Assembly (NCBI GenBank): GCA_032622095.1
Contig: CP136066.1
Span: 204,746,978-204,810,977 of the forward strand
Source of the DNA: Siphonodentalium dalli
Taxonomy: Eukaryota > Mollusca > Scaphopoda > Gadilida > Siphonodentaliidae
Direction: 5' to 3'
Length of the DNA stretch: 64,000 nt
Part shown: one piece after another, positions 25,601-40,600 of the stretch
Layout of the letters: the number at the start of each line of letters is the position of its first letter
How positions within the stretch are numbered: the stretch's first letter is position 1
Program-made: the position numbers and the translations under genes
Notes under the pieces: generated by a model
Seen by the model: only the letters and a program-made list of their open reading frames with translations
Told to the model about the DNA's origin: nothing
The model's database searches: none

Positions 25601-28600
25601 ACACAATGTGACGCTAATTCAAAAGTTGCGCAGTTGGTGTGAAATTTTTATCACACTTTGCCATGAGTTGGGCTGACACTAATGACCCAACTTTTAGGAT
25701 TAATGGAGATCTTTTGTGACATAATTATGGGCACAATGATTAATGCAAGATAGGAGTTAATCCAATTTTTCACTTGCAAGCACCAACAGACATTCCCATT
25801 ACGTTGTCAATGGACATCACTTAGGTAATTTTCCCGCCTCCAGTTTTCAATGTACACTATTAAGGGCTCATATTGGGAAGAGTTAATTAATTTGTAAAAA
25901 CATGCAGGTATAATTTAGGTGCATTTTATTATAGCCATGTGTTATCTATTGTTATTTATATTTTATTTGGTACTTTATTGAATAAAGTTAAATTAATTAA
26001 CAATGATTGGTTGTACTTCAAAAACTCATAGTATGAACGTCAATACATTCCGATCGTCATGCGATTTTCTATAAACCGAACACCTCTCTAAACCGAACAG
26101 AAGGGCCGGTCCGAACTCCAAAGGGTGTTCGGTTTGTAGAGGTTTTATTGTATTACCCCAGCTGTGAGTAAGCGGAGTCTTGCGTCTGCTGCTATTTTAC
26201 AGACGCTTCACTAGAGCGGGTAAAGCTTACTTAACAACCAGGTCCCTATTTCTCGTCTAGGTACAACGAAGCGAGCACAGTATAATGACCTTGGCGCAAG
26301 ATCACAGTGAGTGGCTCTACTGCACACATACACACCACTTAACCCTTTCAGTACCAGGGGCCAATCTCATCGGCCCTAATTTACGGTCTGTAAAATCGGC
26401 CCTAAAAAAAATAAATAATAAAATAAAATACATTTTTTAGATTTTTTTGGGTTGAATTTTTTTTGGGTATGCTTAAGCATGCTATAGCGAATTTAAAAAC
26501 AAACTGGATAAAACCTTAGGGGCATGTTATAACTCAAAACTATCACCAAGTATTCATAGTAATAATTTTGATGCCCATGAAAAACGTAAGATTCCCTGGC
26601 ACTAAACCTACAAAATAAGTCTGTTAAAGAATATAAGAAAAAATTATTAAAATTGTAAAAAATAATAACAAATGATGAAAAATTGTTAGGCCAATGCATT
26701 CTCTTATATATGCGAGGCGACCTATGGTCGACTCGCATATATAAGAGAATGCATTGGCACAGGGTATATGGACAATGATACAAAAATCGGACTGGCACTG
26801 AAAGGGTTAACAACCAGGTCCCTATTTCTAGTCTAGGTACAACGAAGCGAGCACAGTACAATGACCTTGGCGCAAGATCACAGTGAGTGGCTCTACTGCA
26901 CACATACACACCGCTTAATCTGACCAAGCCACTGTTGTGTAGATGATACTCCACTGATGGCTGCGGACTCATGCCGGGGCAGTGACACAATTACAGGTCC
27001 GACACTCTAACCACTACCGAAATCCTTTAATGGAAAAGAGCATACTAGTAGTTCCATAAGAAATGGTCGGGACCAGTGTTCACACTGTCGGTAGCCAAAT
27101 TAGCCAATGGCTAATATTTTTCGAATTTGGCTAATAAAAATTTCATTTGGCTAAAATTTTGGCTAAACTTTTTTTGAACCCAAATTGAAGACTGAAAGCA
27201 TGGAGCCAGAAAGCTAATTAATAAAAGCGCTCAATAGATCGACATTCAAGACGAAGTTAGGTGACGAAATTATTTCATTATTTTCGTACTTATGAAATAT
27301 CGTACAAAGGGAAACCCGATCGACAACTCTATCAACCAAGCGATCACAAAGTAATATGCAATCATCTTTAGTTTTCTCAAGACGGACATTCAAAGATGCA
27401 TTAAACCGACCGTGGTTGAATTATGACAATGTGAAGAAAGCAATGTTTTGTAAAGTGCATTGACGCCGGTATATAAGCAATTTGTTCGTAACATGTGCAG
27501 GCTGTTTTAATCTGGAGAAAGATTACGTCACTCTGCACGAAGCAACAAAAGGTCATTATTAATTTTTACATTTAATCCCCTAATCCCCCATTCAGCCCAT
27601 TGTCTGTCTGGTCACTCACGGCGCGCCTGCACAATGCATGTTTATGATGACATTGTAGTTATGATGGTCGAGGTTTATGAGCACCAAGTGTAAGACAATA
27701 GCTTAATCAGCCAAATGTGCATCACGACAGATATTTTGTGGCTATTTGTCGTCAATACCGATACAGTCAAAAATAATATGCATGCTTTTATGACAGATTG
27801 TAATTTGATAATGGCGTAACAATATTAAGTTACATGTATTAGTTTCCAGATGTCACTTAGATATTTTCGCAAGGCTAAATATTTAATGATTTAAAAATAG
27901 ATATTGATATAAAACAAAAAAATAATGACATTAAGAAGGACAATACCGGGTTACCCCCCCACCCCCCCCCCCCCCCCAAAATCACTCTTTCACATAAAGA
28001 TTAATAAATTTTTAATAAATGATACATATAAAAATACTTGTAGTTCATCAAAATTATTTAAATTATTGTGTATTTTACCTTTATCTGTTAGATTTTACGT
28101 TTTAGTCATCAATTGTGAACCGACCAGAAAACGATGATTTAATTTGGCCAAAGTTTTTTTTAATTTGGCCAAAAAACATTTGGCTAAAGTTTTTTTCATT
28201 TGGCTAATAAAATTTTCATTTGGCTAAACTTTTGGCTAAAGTTTTTTTCGGTCCAGCGCGAACACTGGTCGGGACGGACCCAAATACGAACTTGAGTGGA
28301 ACATTCTCATCAGTAAATTTCCCAATGACCAAAATGTTTTTCGTGGGACAAGACGTCAAATTTTATATATAAACAAATGCATTCAAAGTATTTGTGAAAT
28401 ACATCTTAGGCTTCCTCTTTAACAGCTCTAATTTTCTTCACATGGTTTACAGATGCAATTTTTCACGACTGGTTGTTAAAGACGTAGGTATATTTTGAGA
28501 TACCTCTTACCACATTCTGTGTACTTATTTTGGGGTTCGAGCGAACCATGTCAATTTAAGCATGTTTAACCCTTTCAGTGGCAGGTCCGATTTTTGTATC

Positions 28601-31600
28601 AACCCATATACCCTGTGCCAATGCATTCTCTTATATATGCGAGTCGACCATAGGTTGCCTCGCATATATAAGAGAATGCATTGGCGTAACAATTTTTCAT
28701 CATTTGTTATTATTTTTTACAATTTTAATAATTTTTTCTTATATTCTTTAACAGACTTATTTTGTAGGTTTAGTGCCAGGGAATCTTACGTTTTTCATGG
28801 GCATCAAAATTATTACCATGAATACTTGGTGATAGTTTTGAGTTATAACATGCCCCTAAGGTTTTAACCAGTTTTGTTTTTTTAATTCGCTATAGCATGC
28901 TTAAGCATACCCAAAAAAAATTCAACCCAAAATTTTTTACACTGAAAGGGTTAAGACATAGGTATATTTTGAGATACCTCTTACCAAATTATGTGTACTT
29001 ATTTTGGCATTCGAGCGAACCATGTCAATTTAAGCATGTTTGAACTAATTACTTCAGAATTCTAATAAATCCATATTACTATATTTATTTATTGTGGGTG
29101 CATTATATATCATATAGTTAATTACCTTTTCATATTTTTCAAACACCAGCTCTCTTTGTTTCGGATTGTCATTCAACAGGACATCCTTCAGAGTGGAGTC
29201 CCTCACGTTAATTGGGTGTTTCTTGTCCTGAAATATGAAGTTGTCTTTTGGTAAAACAATAAAAAATTTAGAACAAAACTTTGAATCTAGCAAAAATACA
29301 AAAATAACAGCAATTGGGCATCATATATTGGTTATTTCTCATGAAAGATTAGCTAATACTCAGCCTCTAGTTGGCATGTTATGATTTCTGATCTGGCGGT
29401 CTGCCTTTCAGCTGATCAGTTTTGCATCCAAAATGGGTATGCGGGGTAGCATCACTAAATTCACCCTCTGGGGACCTCATTCTGCAAACGACAGGCACAC
29501 TATTTCAAGGCTTCTGTGGTATTCTGGCCATAGGGTCTTTATCGACAGTGTGCCCAGGTGACTAACAGCTTCAGAAATATTTATTATTTTACAGCATGAC
29601 TTTAAATTGCGATGGTATAAAATACAGTAGCTTTCAGAGTGGTGGTCCCCACTATAGTTATTATTAGATGACAGATCTTGTCATGTTCAATGTCAATACA
29701 AAATTTCAAGAAATATTCTTGGTTTGCTTTAATATATAAGCTAATTACACAGTCTAAAGGCATATCATCCCTAATGACAAACTGTTAAGTTCATAACTCA
29801 TTTTGCGATTTTTATGTATGTTATTTTATATGATGCCTTTAAGCTTTGTAATCACCTTAGGAAACCGATATTATATCTTAATAAATTGTAAAAGTATAAC
29901 CATTAGTAGTTTAAAGTTGCAAGAGTCATGTTATCAATTACTTCACATTCATTCAACATTAACTAGGCTGCTAGCTGCATCTTTGTTTTATTATTTATTA
30001 TATTATTTCCGTCTTTCAAGTAGTTATAGTATCTGTTGTAACTTTTTATTCCTTTTTTTTTTTTTAAAGATACATGTAATGAAAAATTAATTTGTTTTTG
30101 TTAGGATCAACGCTTTGCGATAAAATTGGAACATACAAACAATTTATTGCTGGAATATGACAATTTATGACAGCATGTGGGAATTAGAGATGCTTAGTAG
30201 CTCTATGTTGTCCGCATAGGCGGCCTTTCATCATCTGTTGTTTGCGACCCATTTAGGATGCAAAAAAGATTAGCTGAAACCACCAGGTCAGAAATCATAA
30301 CGGGCCAACTAGCATATCTGACATTTCAGAATAAAGTCCCCAGATGGCTAGCATCACCAAACTCACCCTCTGGGGACCTCATTCTGCTTAGGCCTCATCT
30401 TCTGGAAAGTATCTATAGTCTCAAATTAACATTGTTTTTAGTAACTTTTTCCATACTGGGAAGTTTCTATATCCTCTTCTATGCAGAAGATAAAATGCAT
30501 AATCGAGGTGACTAATGGGTGAACATCACCAACATCAATCTGATCCTAGGTCTCCCATAGCAGTTGAGGCCTAAGCAGAATGAGGTACTTACAGGGTGAA
30601 TTTGGTGATGCTAGCCCACTATGCGGGATAGCATCACTAAATTCACCCTCTGTGGACCTCATTCTGCAAATGACAGACACACTATTTCCAGTCTTGCATA
30701 TATGGACATGCTATACATACCTTGAATATCTTCTCAGCATCTTTCTCAGCTTGATTCTCGTCTGTCTTTTCATCCTTATGTTCCTTAGGTTTGAGTTGGG
30801 CGACGAGCAGATCCTCAAGGTCACCTTTAGATGCTTTCTTCACATCTGCATCCATATCTTTTTTGTAATCTACAAAAAACAAGAAGTATATCATCTGTGT
30901 GTCAAATTTCAAGATGAGGTTAAAGATATGGGCGGCCTTCGCTGTGGGTATAGGTGTTAAAATAGTCACATCCACTAAAACCGCCATAAACAGAAAGAAT
31001 ATTATATAATAGACATAAGTTGTTCGTATACCAATCATAAATATCGCGTACATTGTATGTTATTGTCATGTTTGTATCCTTGGTTATGTAAACAAACATC
31101 AAAAATGTTATGGAACAGATTGTTTATAGACAAACACTTGCAACTACCGTATCGTCCAATGAAATTGTTCCGTTGCGCTGTGGAATGAGTAGATAAAATT
31201 ATTGGCCCAATCAACAATCGCATTCAAATCACACCAAATATTATTTTAATTGACCCATTCTACCTGCTGTCAGTTCAAAATCAAGCTAATCCACGTTTCT
31301 TCATGATTGGGAAATGGTCAGACAGAAAACGTGTACATAATATAATTGTTCTTGCAAAGAGATGAATATTTTTCAATCCAGTTAGTATTTTCTCCTAACC
31401 TATATATGGTAATACATACCAAATATGGAATATTACTATGAGTTGTATTGTGAGTTGTAAGTTGTAAACACACCAATTTAGGGTTTTATAACAGACGTAT
31501 AAAGCCCGAATTTCAATAAGGAAATGGCGCAATATCGTGACTCTGCTTATAAACAATCCACTGCGCTTTTTGTGAGAAACTAAACAACAGTCGATTTGTA

Positions 31601-34600
31601 TTTTCTCGGAAACAAAGCATGTTTTGTGAATTATATCGCATTGATATCACCTTTGTGCTATACTATTAGTATATTCTTGAGGAAATTATCATAATTTGAT
31701 AATGTTATTTCTATTAGTTATAACCTACAACGAAGGCCGCCCTTCCCTTCAACACCAGGAACTTTAAATTGCAGTAATGTCAACATTCAGCACACAAATT
31801 ATGATATCATTCAGCAGCGAATAGGTAAAAGATAAGGAAGGGCGTTGACGGTGGGTATATTGCTGCTAAAATAGTTACATTTGTTAAAACCTCCATAAAC
31901 AGAAAGAATATTAAAACAGATTTTGTTCTTATACCAATCATAATATCCCGTGAATAGCATGTTAATTTCTTGATTGTACGCTGTGTTATGTAAACAAAGG
32001 AGATATTCTGTTTACAAAAGCTTTGTACAAATGCTCAGAACCAGCTGATTTTCTACTTTTACTCTGTTGTTTATATAGGGTGCTGTGGAAGGCAGAGATA
32101 TCATTAATGGTGGCATGCACAGCAGTCTCAATCATATCACATCACACCATTCAATTGAGCTATACTACCTGTTGTCAGTTAAAAATCCAGCTACTGTACA
32201 TCACTTCATAAATGGGGAATGGTGATGATGATCAAGCAGAAACTACCTAACAAAATATTGTTTTTGCAAAGAGATTAAATAGAGAGTAATCAATTGGTTC
32301 CAATAATTACGTTAAATAATTCACGAGAGGCGAGAGACGTTGGTAAGAAATGAGTGCGCGTTAGCGCACGAGTTTCTTACCCAAACGTCTCTCGGCTCGA
32401 GTGAATTATTGAACGTAATTTTCGGAACTAATTGATTACTCTATTTATTACACTTCTGCATCAATTTGGTTCGCCAAATATGATTAAAACACACATAATT
32501 AATGCATGAATGTCCCGATGTGGAGAAAGATCAACCATCGAAAATTCAGTCTAGATCAGTAAGCGACGTAACGTCAATGACGTCACGGAAAATGACATAA
32601 TTCACTAGTGACATTACCATTTTTAATTAACAGCGTTTTCAAAGGAAATCGCGCACAGGAGTGTAATAAAATTTATTAATCCAGTTCATATTTTCTCCTA
32701 ACATTTATTGTAAATGGTAGTAAATTGCGTGTGCATATGTTCTAAATAAGGAGATGATGCAATATTATGTCCTTTCAATAGCATTATGGGGAAGAGATAC
32801 TGTAGCTTGTTTATCATTATATCACTATTTCCTTCTTGCTTCTTTATTATACATTTTTGTTGCTACCTTGCTACCTTTTGAGTTTATGATAAATCCTGCG
32901 AAGGAGGAATCGTGTTGCGCAGTTTCTCCTGTTTTTCTGACAGAACCAGCTTAATTAAGCGAATTGTCATTGTATTATTGTGCGAATTAACACATGGTGG
33001 TTGTTTACGTGATAATAGGTGAAGATTTCCGAAAATCTACACATATCTTTGTGACTCTCTGATGAGAAATAAACCAATGTGCTTTTCGTGAAAAATATCG
33101 AAAAAAATTCATTTCATTTTATCTCACACAAAGTGTGTTTTGTGGATAATATCACATTCATACTATCATTATATTATACTATTTTATCTTGAGGACATTT
33201 TTTATAATTTGGTAACTTTATTTCTAAATTATAACCAACAATTTATGCCTTTTGTGGCTTTAAGTTTTGTCAACCGTAAAGAGCCAAGAATATAACATTC
33301 TCTGGCTAGAGTCAAGAATTTGCAGCTTAACAAATTTCTTAACCCTTTACCCAACAGAACGGCCCTGTGCCAATGCATTCTCTTATATATGCGAGTCGAC
33401 CATAGGTCGCCTCACATATATAAGAGAATGCATTGGCTTAACACATTAAAAATTATAAAATTGTTAAAGAATGGTGTTGAAAATTACATATAGGATTAAA
33501 AAGCATTGTTTTTCACCCATCAATATCGCTTTATATATGGCTCATTTTAATCACTTTCTTGTTAACTCTTTCAGTGCCAGGGGACGATCTCATCGGCCCT
33601 AATTTACGGCCTGTAGAGTGCCAGGGCCGATCAAATCTGGCACTGAAAGAGTTAAAGAATATAAGAAAAAATTATTAAAATTGTAAAAAATTGTAAAAAA
33701 AATAATAACAAATGATGAAAATTTGTTAGGCCAATGCATTCTCTTATATATGTGAGGCGACCTATGGTCGACTCGCATATATAAGAGAATGCATTGGCAC
33801 AGGGCATAACTGTAACTATCATAATGTGGTCAAGGAGCCGGTTCCAATGATATCCATATTTGTATGGTTCTATTGAGACAGACCAAAGATATTTTAGGCT
33901 GTTGAAGCTTTATTTGGCCGGGTTTGGCCGGTTTGTTGGGTAAAGGGTTAACCGAAATGGGTCCCCTGAATTCCAGTTACCACTTTCTATACCAATGATT
34001 GGCCCATTCAGTAATAAAAGTATACATGGGAATGGTCTATTTTTCATTTGGAGGGGTCTTCAGGATAAATTAGCAGGCAACAGAATGATGAAAAGATAAT
34101 ACAAGTGTAGAAGGATTCATATTCTTTGGTGGGAAATGTTCAGATAATAAGTTCAACAAACAAATTTTTTGTTGAACTTAGTATCTGAACATTTTCTAAC
34201 TCGTCAATGATTACTTAGAGAGATATGAATCTTGCATACCAGTCAAAAAATTATGGACTACAAATCATAGATTGTAAGCTAGTAAATACTAGTTTTTACA
34301 CCTTTGCAGAAGCAATGTCCATAATGTTAACATATCAAGCGCCATGGGACTGTATTTTATCTTGTTGTTGGGGTAAGAAATAATCAAAATTTGAACAATA
34401 TGGTGCTATAAAATCTGTGTACTAACTTTAAAGTGTGGTTATGTATCCCTACTATCAATAAAGTACGAATCCTGGGTATGACTTGAAAATCACATGAATC
34501 TCGTTTACCAGAAAAAGGGTGACACTGTTTTAATTCGACGAAACTCTGCCGAAATGACAGTGACGAAGTTGTTGATAGTCCATCGAAATGACGCCGATAT

Positions 34601-37600
34601 GACTCCAAGTATAGGGATTCGTAGGCCAAAGAATTTTCTTGGTTTTAAATGTTATAACGCTAGACATTGATATCACTAATAAAATAGATTATCAACAAAA
34701 AAATATTCAAATGTTTTTATTTGAATAAATACATTCAAATGTGATCAGAAATATGAATTTACATGAATTCATCCTTTGAAAAGTGAAGATTAATTACATT
34801 TAACTACTTTAAAATCACTGCCCACCATTTTTCAAAGGAAGAAATAGTGAAAATGTTACTTTTTAGCTGCAATTTGGTAATCTCCCTGACAAGACCCAAA
34901 TCTCCCTGACTGAAGGGGCAGAATCTCACTGACAGATTTTTAGGCATTAAACAGGTCTGGTGTCACACACAATCAAGTACATGTATGCAGATGAAAGAAG
35001 ATGAAGCGATTCTAATACCTTTTTTATATTTATCCCGAATCTGACTGATTTCTCCTGGGGTCTTTCCACAGATAACATCGACCAGAACATCTTTGTTCTT
35101 GCCGCCTGCAGACTCGTTCACACAGCGGGCGTCGTATTCCACAGGCTCCAGCATCAGGCCGATAGCCAGGTTACGGAAGTCACCAGACAGGTCCGACTTT
35201 AGATCATCTATGCAATTCTGAAAATTGGAATTTTTCCTTTAATAACCCTTTCAAGGCGGGAGCCACGCTGGTGCAGCATTAACGATCCTGTGCCAGTGCC
35301 AGGGAGCCTCGCATATATAAGACAATGCACTGGCTTACTATGTCAAGGTAAATATTGTTAGGCCAATGTATTCTCTTATATATGCGAGGCTTCCTATGGA
35401 AGACTCGCAAAGAGAATGCATTGGTACAGGGTTTTCGCAAAATTTCAGGAAGCTCCAGTCATGAAATGGTAAAAAATTAGGCCAAACAGAATTAATGTTC
35501 TATTTCTCAGAACTGTCGCCTCATACAAATATGGTCCGCTTGGGCGCTTTTTATAGCCCATTCAGCCTCAAAAGAAGGTGTCTGCAATCTCTGAGCTAGA
35601 CAGATTTCATCTCGTATTTGATATTTATCATATTATTAAAGTTTTTCTTTTTGGTTCGTTTTAAATTGTATGTACGGTTGTACAACAGACTGTTACATTA
35701 AAATTGCATTAACACTTAAACATGAAAAGTAATTTTTCACACCAAAAATGTTTTTTGATAATTTGGGAATAAACTGAAAAACCTACCTATACTGGGAAAT
35801 TTTGCTCCAAAAATGTGGGAATAAAAACCAGTTTGCCAGATAATGTTGGGGGGGGGGGGGGAAAGTGTCCAAGAATCAGATAATCAACTTTGTGTGACTT
35901 TAATATTAAGGTACTCTTATCTGCTAGGATTATTATATTTCGACAACGCATCCTTAGTATTGGGAAACAGAATAAAGTTCCCAGAGGGTTAATTTGGTAA
36001 TGCTAGCCCACTGTGTGGGATAGTGACACTAAATTCACCCTCTGGGGACCTCATTCTGCAAATGACAGATACACTATTTGCATGCTTGGTCATGTCCACA
36101 TGGAATCCATCTACCAATTACACACAAGCCTTGAAATAGTGTGTCTGTCATTTGCAGAATGAGGTTCCCAGAGGGTGAATTTAGTGATGCTACCCCGCAT
36201 AGCGGGCTAGCATCACCAAATTCACCCTCTGGGAACCTCATTCTGCTGAGGTGTAAGCAGAATGAGGTCACCAGAGGGTGAATTTGGTGATGCTAGCCCA
36301 CTATGTGGGGTAGCATCACTAAATTCACCCTCTGGGGACCTCATTCTGCAAATGACAGGCACACTATTTCAAGGCCTGATTACACAAAACTACAGATCCC
36401 ACTTTTTGTTGGAGGGCTATATACAAACCATAGTCATGGGTTATGACTATACCATTTATAAATGACGTGACAGTCAAAGGCGTTTTTATGCATGCATTTC
36501 TATGATGGGTAATCAGTGAAAGTAGAGTTAAAACATTTTTTAAATTTAGGCTTGCAACTTCTACATATGAAGGTTTGTTCTTCTCTAGTTCTCAATATCA
36601 CTATTTTAACCCTTTCATGATGGGAGTTGCGCGGGTGCAGCATTAAAGATCCTGTGCCGTAGCATTCTTTTATATTTAAGAGAATGCACTGGCTTACAAG
36701 GTCAAGGTAACTATTGTTAGGCGAATGTATTTTCATATATATGAGAGGCTCCCTTTCACATAATATAAGAGAATGCATTGGCACAGATTTTGAGCAACAT
36801 ATCAGGAAGCTCCAGTCATGAAAGGGTTAAAGACCACCACCATATACAGTAATGCTCTAAGTAATCGACTCCTTAACCACAGCAGAATTATGGGAAACTT
36901 TTCAGGATTTAGTCGGAAATATGGCTTGTTGCCATTCATCGGATGGTTTTTAGGGCATTACTGTAGCAGCCAGAAATCAGTTGGGGTACGTTGCTGCTAT
37001 TATAGAAGGGATTATTTACACATACCTTCTTATACTTGTCTTGGTATTTCTCCCTGATGTTTTGTCTCTGAGAGTTACTGTTCCTGGATATGACATCTAT
37101 AATAGTATCCTCATCAGTTCCCAGCCCCTTCATTGCTTTATACAGCTTATCCCAGTCCTCATTAGAATCATCCGGCTTCTCATCCTTTTTCTCTTTCTTC
37201 TTTTCATCCCCCTTCTTCTCCTGTTTCTGACTTGGGGCAGTACTTCCCGCAGATTTCTGTTTCTGACTTGGGGCAGTACTTCCCGCAGATTTCTGTTGAT
37301 TATCCCCCTTATTCTGCTGTTTGTCCTTTTCTTTATCCTTCGGTCCAGCTGATTTTGATCTGTCATTACGCTGATTCTTATCTTTACTTTTATCACGAGC
37401 AGATTTTTCGCGACCCTCACTTTTTGACCGACCAGCGCTTTTACCTCTGTCATCATTCTTTTTATTATCATCCCTGCCTCTAGACTGGGACACTGTCGTT
37501 TGAGAACGGGGACCAAGCTTTGGCTTCTCATCCCGGTTTTCTTTAGACTTGTCCCCTTTTGGCTCATTTTTAGATTGTGACACTGTTGTTTTTGACCTGG

Positions 37601-40600
37601 GACCTAGCTTATTGTCATCTTTTGGTTTTGATTTTTCCTGCTTCGGTTCAACGACTTTCACCGATTTCTTTTCTTCCTGTTTAGGTTTAGTATCTTTCTT
37701 TTCATCTTCCGTCTGTTTCTTTTCTTCTTCTTTCTTTTTATCTTCCGCCTGGTTCTTTTCTTCTTCTTTCTTTTTATCTTCATCACTAAAACCATCATCG
37801 ATTATCCCTTACATGACGAGAGCCGCACTGGTGTAGCATTAAAGATCCTGTGCCAGTGCATTCTCTTATAAATGCGAGTTTCCCATAGGGAGCCTCGCAT
37901 ATATAAGAGAATTCACTGGCTTACAAGGTCAAGTGTAAATATTGTTAGGCAAATGTTTTCTCTTATATATGCATGTAAAGATCATGTGCCAGTGCATTCT
38001 CTTATATATGCGAGTCTCATATGGGAGCCTCGCATATATAAGATATTGCACTGGCTTACAAGGTGAAGGTAAATACTGTTAGGCCAATGTATTCTCTAAT
38101 ATATGCTAAGCTCCCTATGGGAGACTCGCATATATAAGAGAATGCATGGGCACAGGGTTTTTGCAAAATTTCAGGAAGCTCCAGTCATGGAAGGGTTAAA
38201 TATACATGTATCAAAAGACAACAAGGTAAACGCTTTTCGTATCCCACCCTGAATCCAAAAAAAAACAACAAAAAAAACATTTGCACTGTCTCAAAAATCA
38301 ATTTGCTTCTAAAAATAGGCACCTGGTGTGTTGTATAGTCCCAAGCATGTTCTAAGGGCCAGCTCGGCTCGGCATGTTTCGGAGGCAATAAATATAACAT
38401 TGCTACTGTGCTATATCTCCTATATATATAAACGCTTTTGCTTATGTCTTCTGTGAGTTTTATATTTATTATACAGTAATGCCCTAATTAATCGACGGAA
38501 ATATGGCTTGTTGCCATTCATTGGAAAGCTCTCGCCGAGAGCTTTCCGATGAATGGCAACAAGCCATATTTCCGACTAAATCCTGAAAAGTTACCCATAA
38601 TTCTGCTGTCGTTAGGGAGTCGATTAATTAGGGCATTACTGTACCTCCTGTTTCTACAGATGAACAGTGGGATGCATGAAGCTTGTGTATAACATATACA
38701 CATGTGTATCCAGGGGATATACAAAAGCAAAACTTGTTCGTTCTTATCTAACAACAAGACAGTAGAGACCTTTCGCAAAATCAAGAATACGATTACGGAT
38801 ATGGATAATATACTGCCAGTATCTGGCCAAAATTCAATCTTTACTCACAGGGGTTCTTATGTGAGACAAAATATACCCCACTCAGTTTAATTATATGCAG
38901 ATATAAAGGATGTTCCACCGCGGTCCTGCTTTGGGATGCTCTAACATTATCCGTGTGGTACATGTATATAACACACGGATAAGAACATGGGATCTGAAAG
39001 AGACATACATTATTTTTTCTATCAAATATATGTGTAACTGAATATAGTGGGGCATATGCCGTCTCACCTATTAGCCATCGCATGTAAATTGTGATGGTGT
39101 CTACATCACTAGGACAAAATATCCTATCCGTAATCATAATATTGATTTTGCAAAAGGTCTCTATTACTGGTATATCCTCATGTGGTGTTTTTGGGCAATC
39201 AGTCGTCCATGTCAGTTGATAACACAAATATCCCGTCATACTCTGTACAGTGAATGTTGACAGATTTTGGTTGACTAACATGTTTTGTCCCCACATCCGG
39301 TTGTAACTAGCAATCTGATTGGCTACAATGCCACGTTAAAATCACCATGTCCCCCGTCACCCTTGACAGCGGGGTATAAGAGAACATGCGCCAAACATCA
39401 GGGGTATATGAGCACGTGAAATATCGGGGGTATATGAATGACCCTTCAACTGGCAGTTTCCACCAATCGTGACGTTGCTCTCGCACGCCAAATTTGACGT
39501 CACCTGACGCCGGATCCTTAGGTCAGCTACTGAATTATTCTTATTGGTGTGAATTAATCGGATAACCTATGAAAAACACACTTAAATTAAGGAGACATGG
39601 TTATTGTCGTGGGGACAAAATCATTATCTTCGGCAAGATCGTGGGGTACATGGAGATTTAATACATGGATGTCTCTTTTTGAACCCCTCGGCTCCGCCTC
39701 AGGTTCAAAATCGACATCCAGGTATTAAATCTCCATGTACCCCCGATGTTGCTGAAGATAACTAATATTATTCCAGGCTGATGTCCATTTCCATTGGTTC
39801 TCACACTTGGTATATATTGGTAAAGTTCTGGTTATTACTTCAGGCAAAACAAATCTCTCAGATACAGGAAATTTGAGTACAGTCCCCCTTTAACCCTTTG
39901 GAGTAGTTCCCTCATTAAATATTCATATAATAAGTTCAACAAACGACCTTAGACTGTTTGTTGAACATATTATCTGAATATTTCTCACCAATGCATATAA
40001 ATCCTTCTGCACTTGTATAATCTGTTGTCTGCTTATATTCCCCATAAGATCCCTCCAGATGAATAATGGGACATTCCAACATTTACGTTTATTTAAGAAA
40101 TGGATGCTGAATTGCTTGCATTCCATAGAGTATGAATGCAAGTTGGTTGACATTTTTAAGGGAATATGAAAGCATTCCATACATAAAAATGTCATACCAA
40201 CTTGCATCCATACTCTATGGAATGCAACAAAATCAACATCTATTACTTATAAAATATACACCATATAACCAAGTCAACTGGCAGATTAGAAGAGCATTAA
40301 GTGCCCATTTCCAACGTTATTCTCGTAACTTGATGCAAGTTGCGTCTACATGAAAATGGATGCAAGTTGGGGTCATGCAGCGCATGATGTCATGTGATGT
40401 AATTTCAACCAACCAACGTCCTGCATTCATGTTCCACAATGCGATTGCATGTGTGAGTGTAAATATAACTGAAGGGTCATCTATCGGTTGAGGAGTAGAA
40501 CGACATATATGTCGTTTCAGGAAGTGTTATTTTATGTAGATATATAACTTCAATAAATCATCTGATTTATAAGTGATTTGTATAGGAGTTATTTCGATTA

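Larger units (their letters stand above)
30870..35018. other. Intron between B-E2/E3 and B-E4
   Basis: 4.1 kb. Two related stretches (30940-31720 and 31830-33250) share 'ccataaacagaaagaatatta', 'taccaatcata', 'cagttcaaaatc(a)agct', 'tccagtt(a/c)(g/a)tattttctcctaac', a divergent tandem duplication of about 800-900 bp. Then the elements listed below. No exon seen. Confidence 0.6.

Noticed and set aside
27950-27980. Poly-C run as a functional element; similarly poly-G at 35847 and poly-T at 58608
   Set aside because: Simple homopolymers in introns or transposons; no further support.
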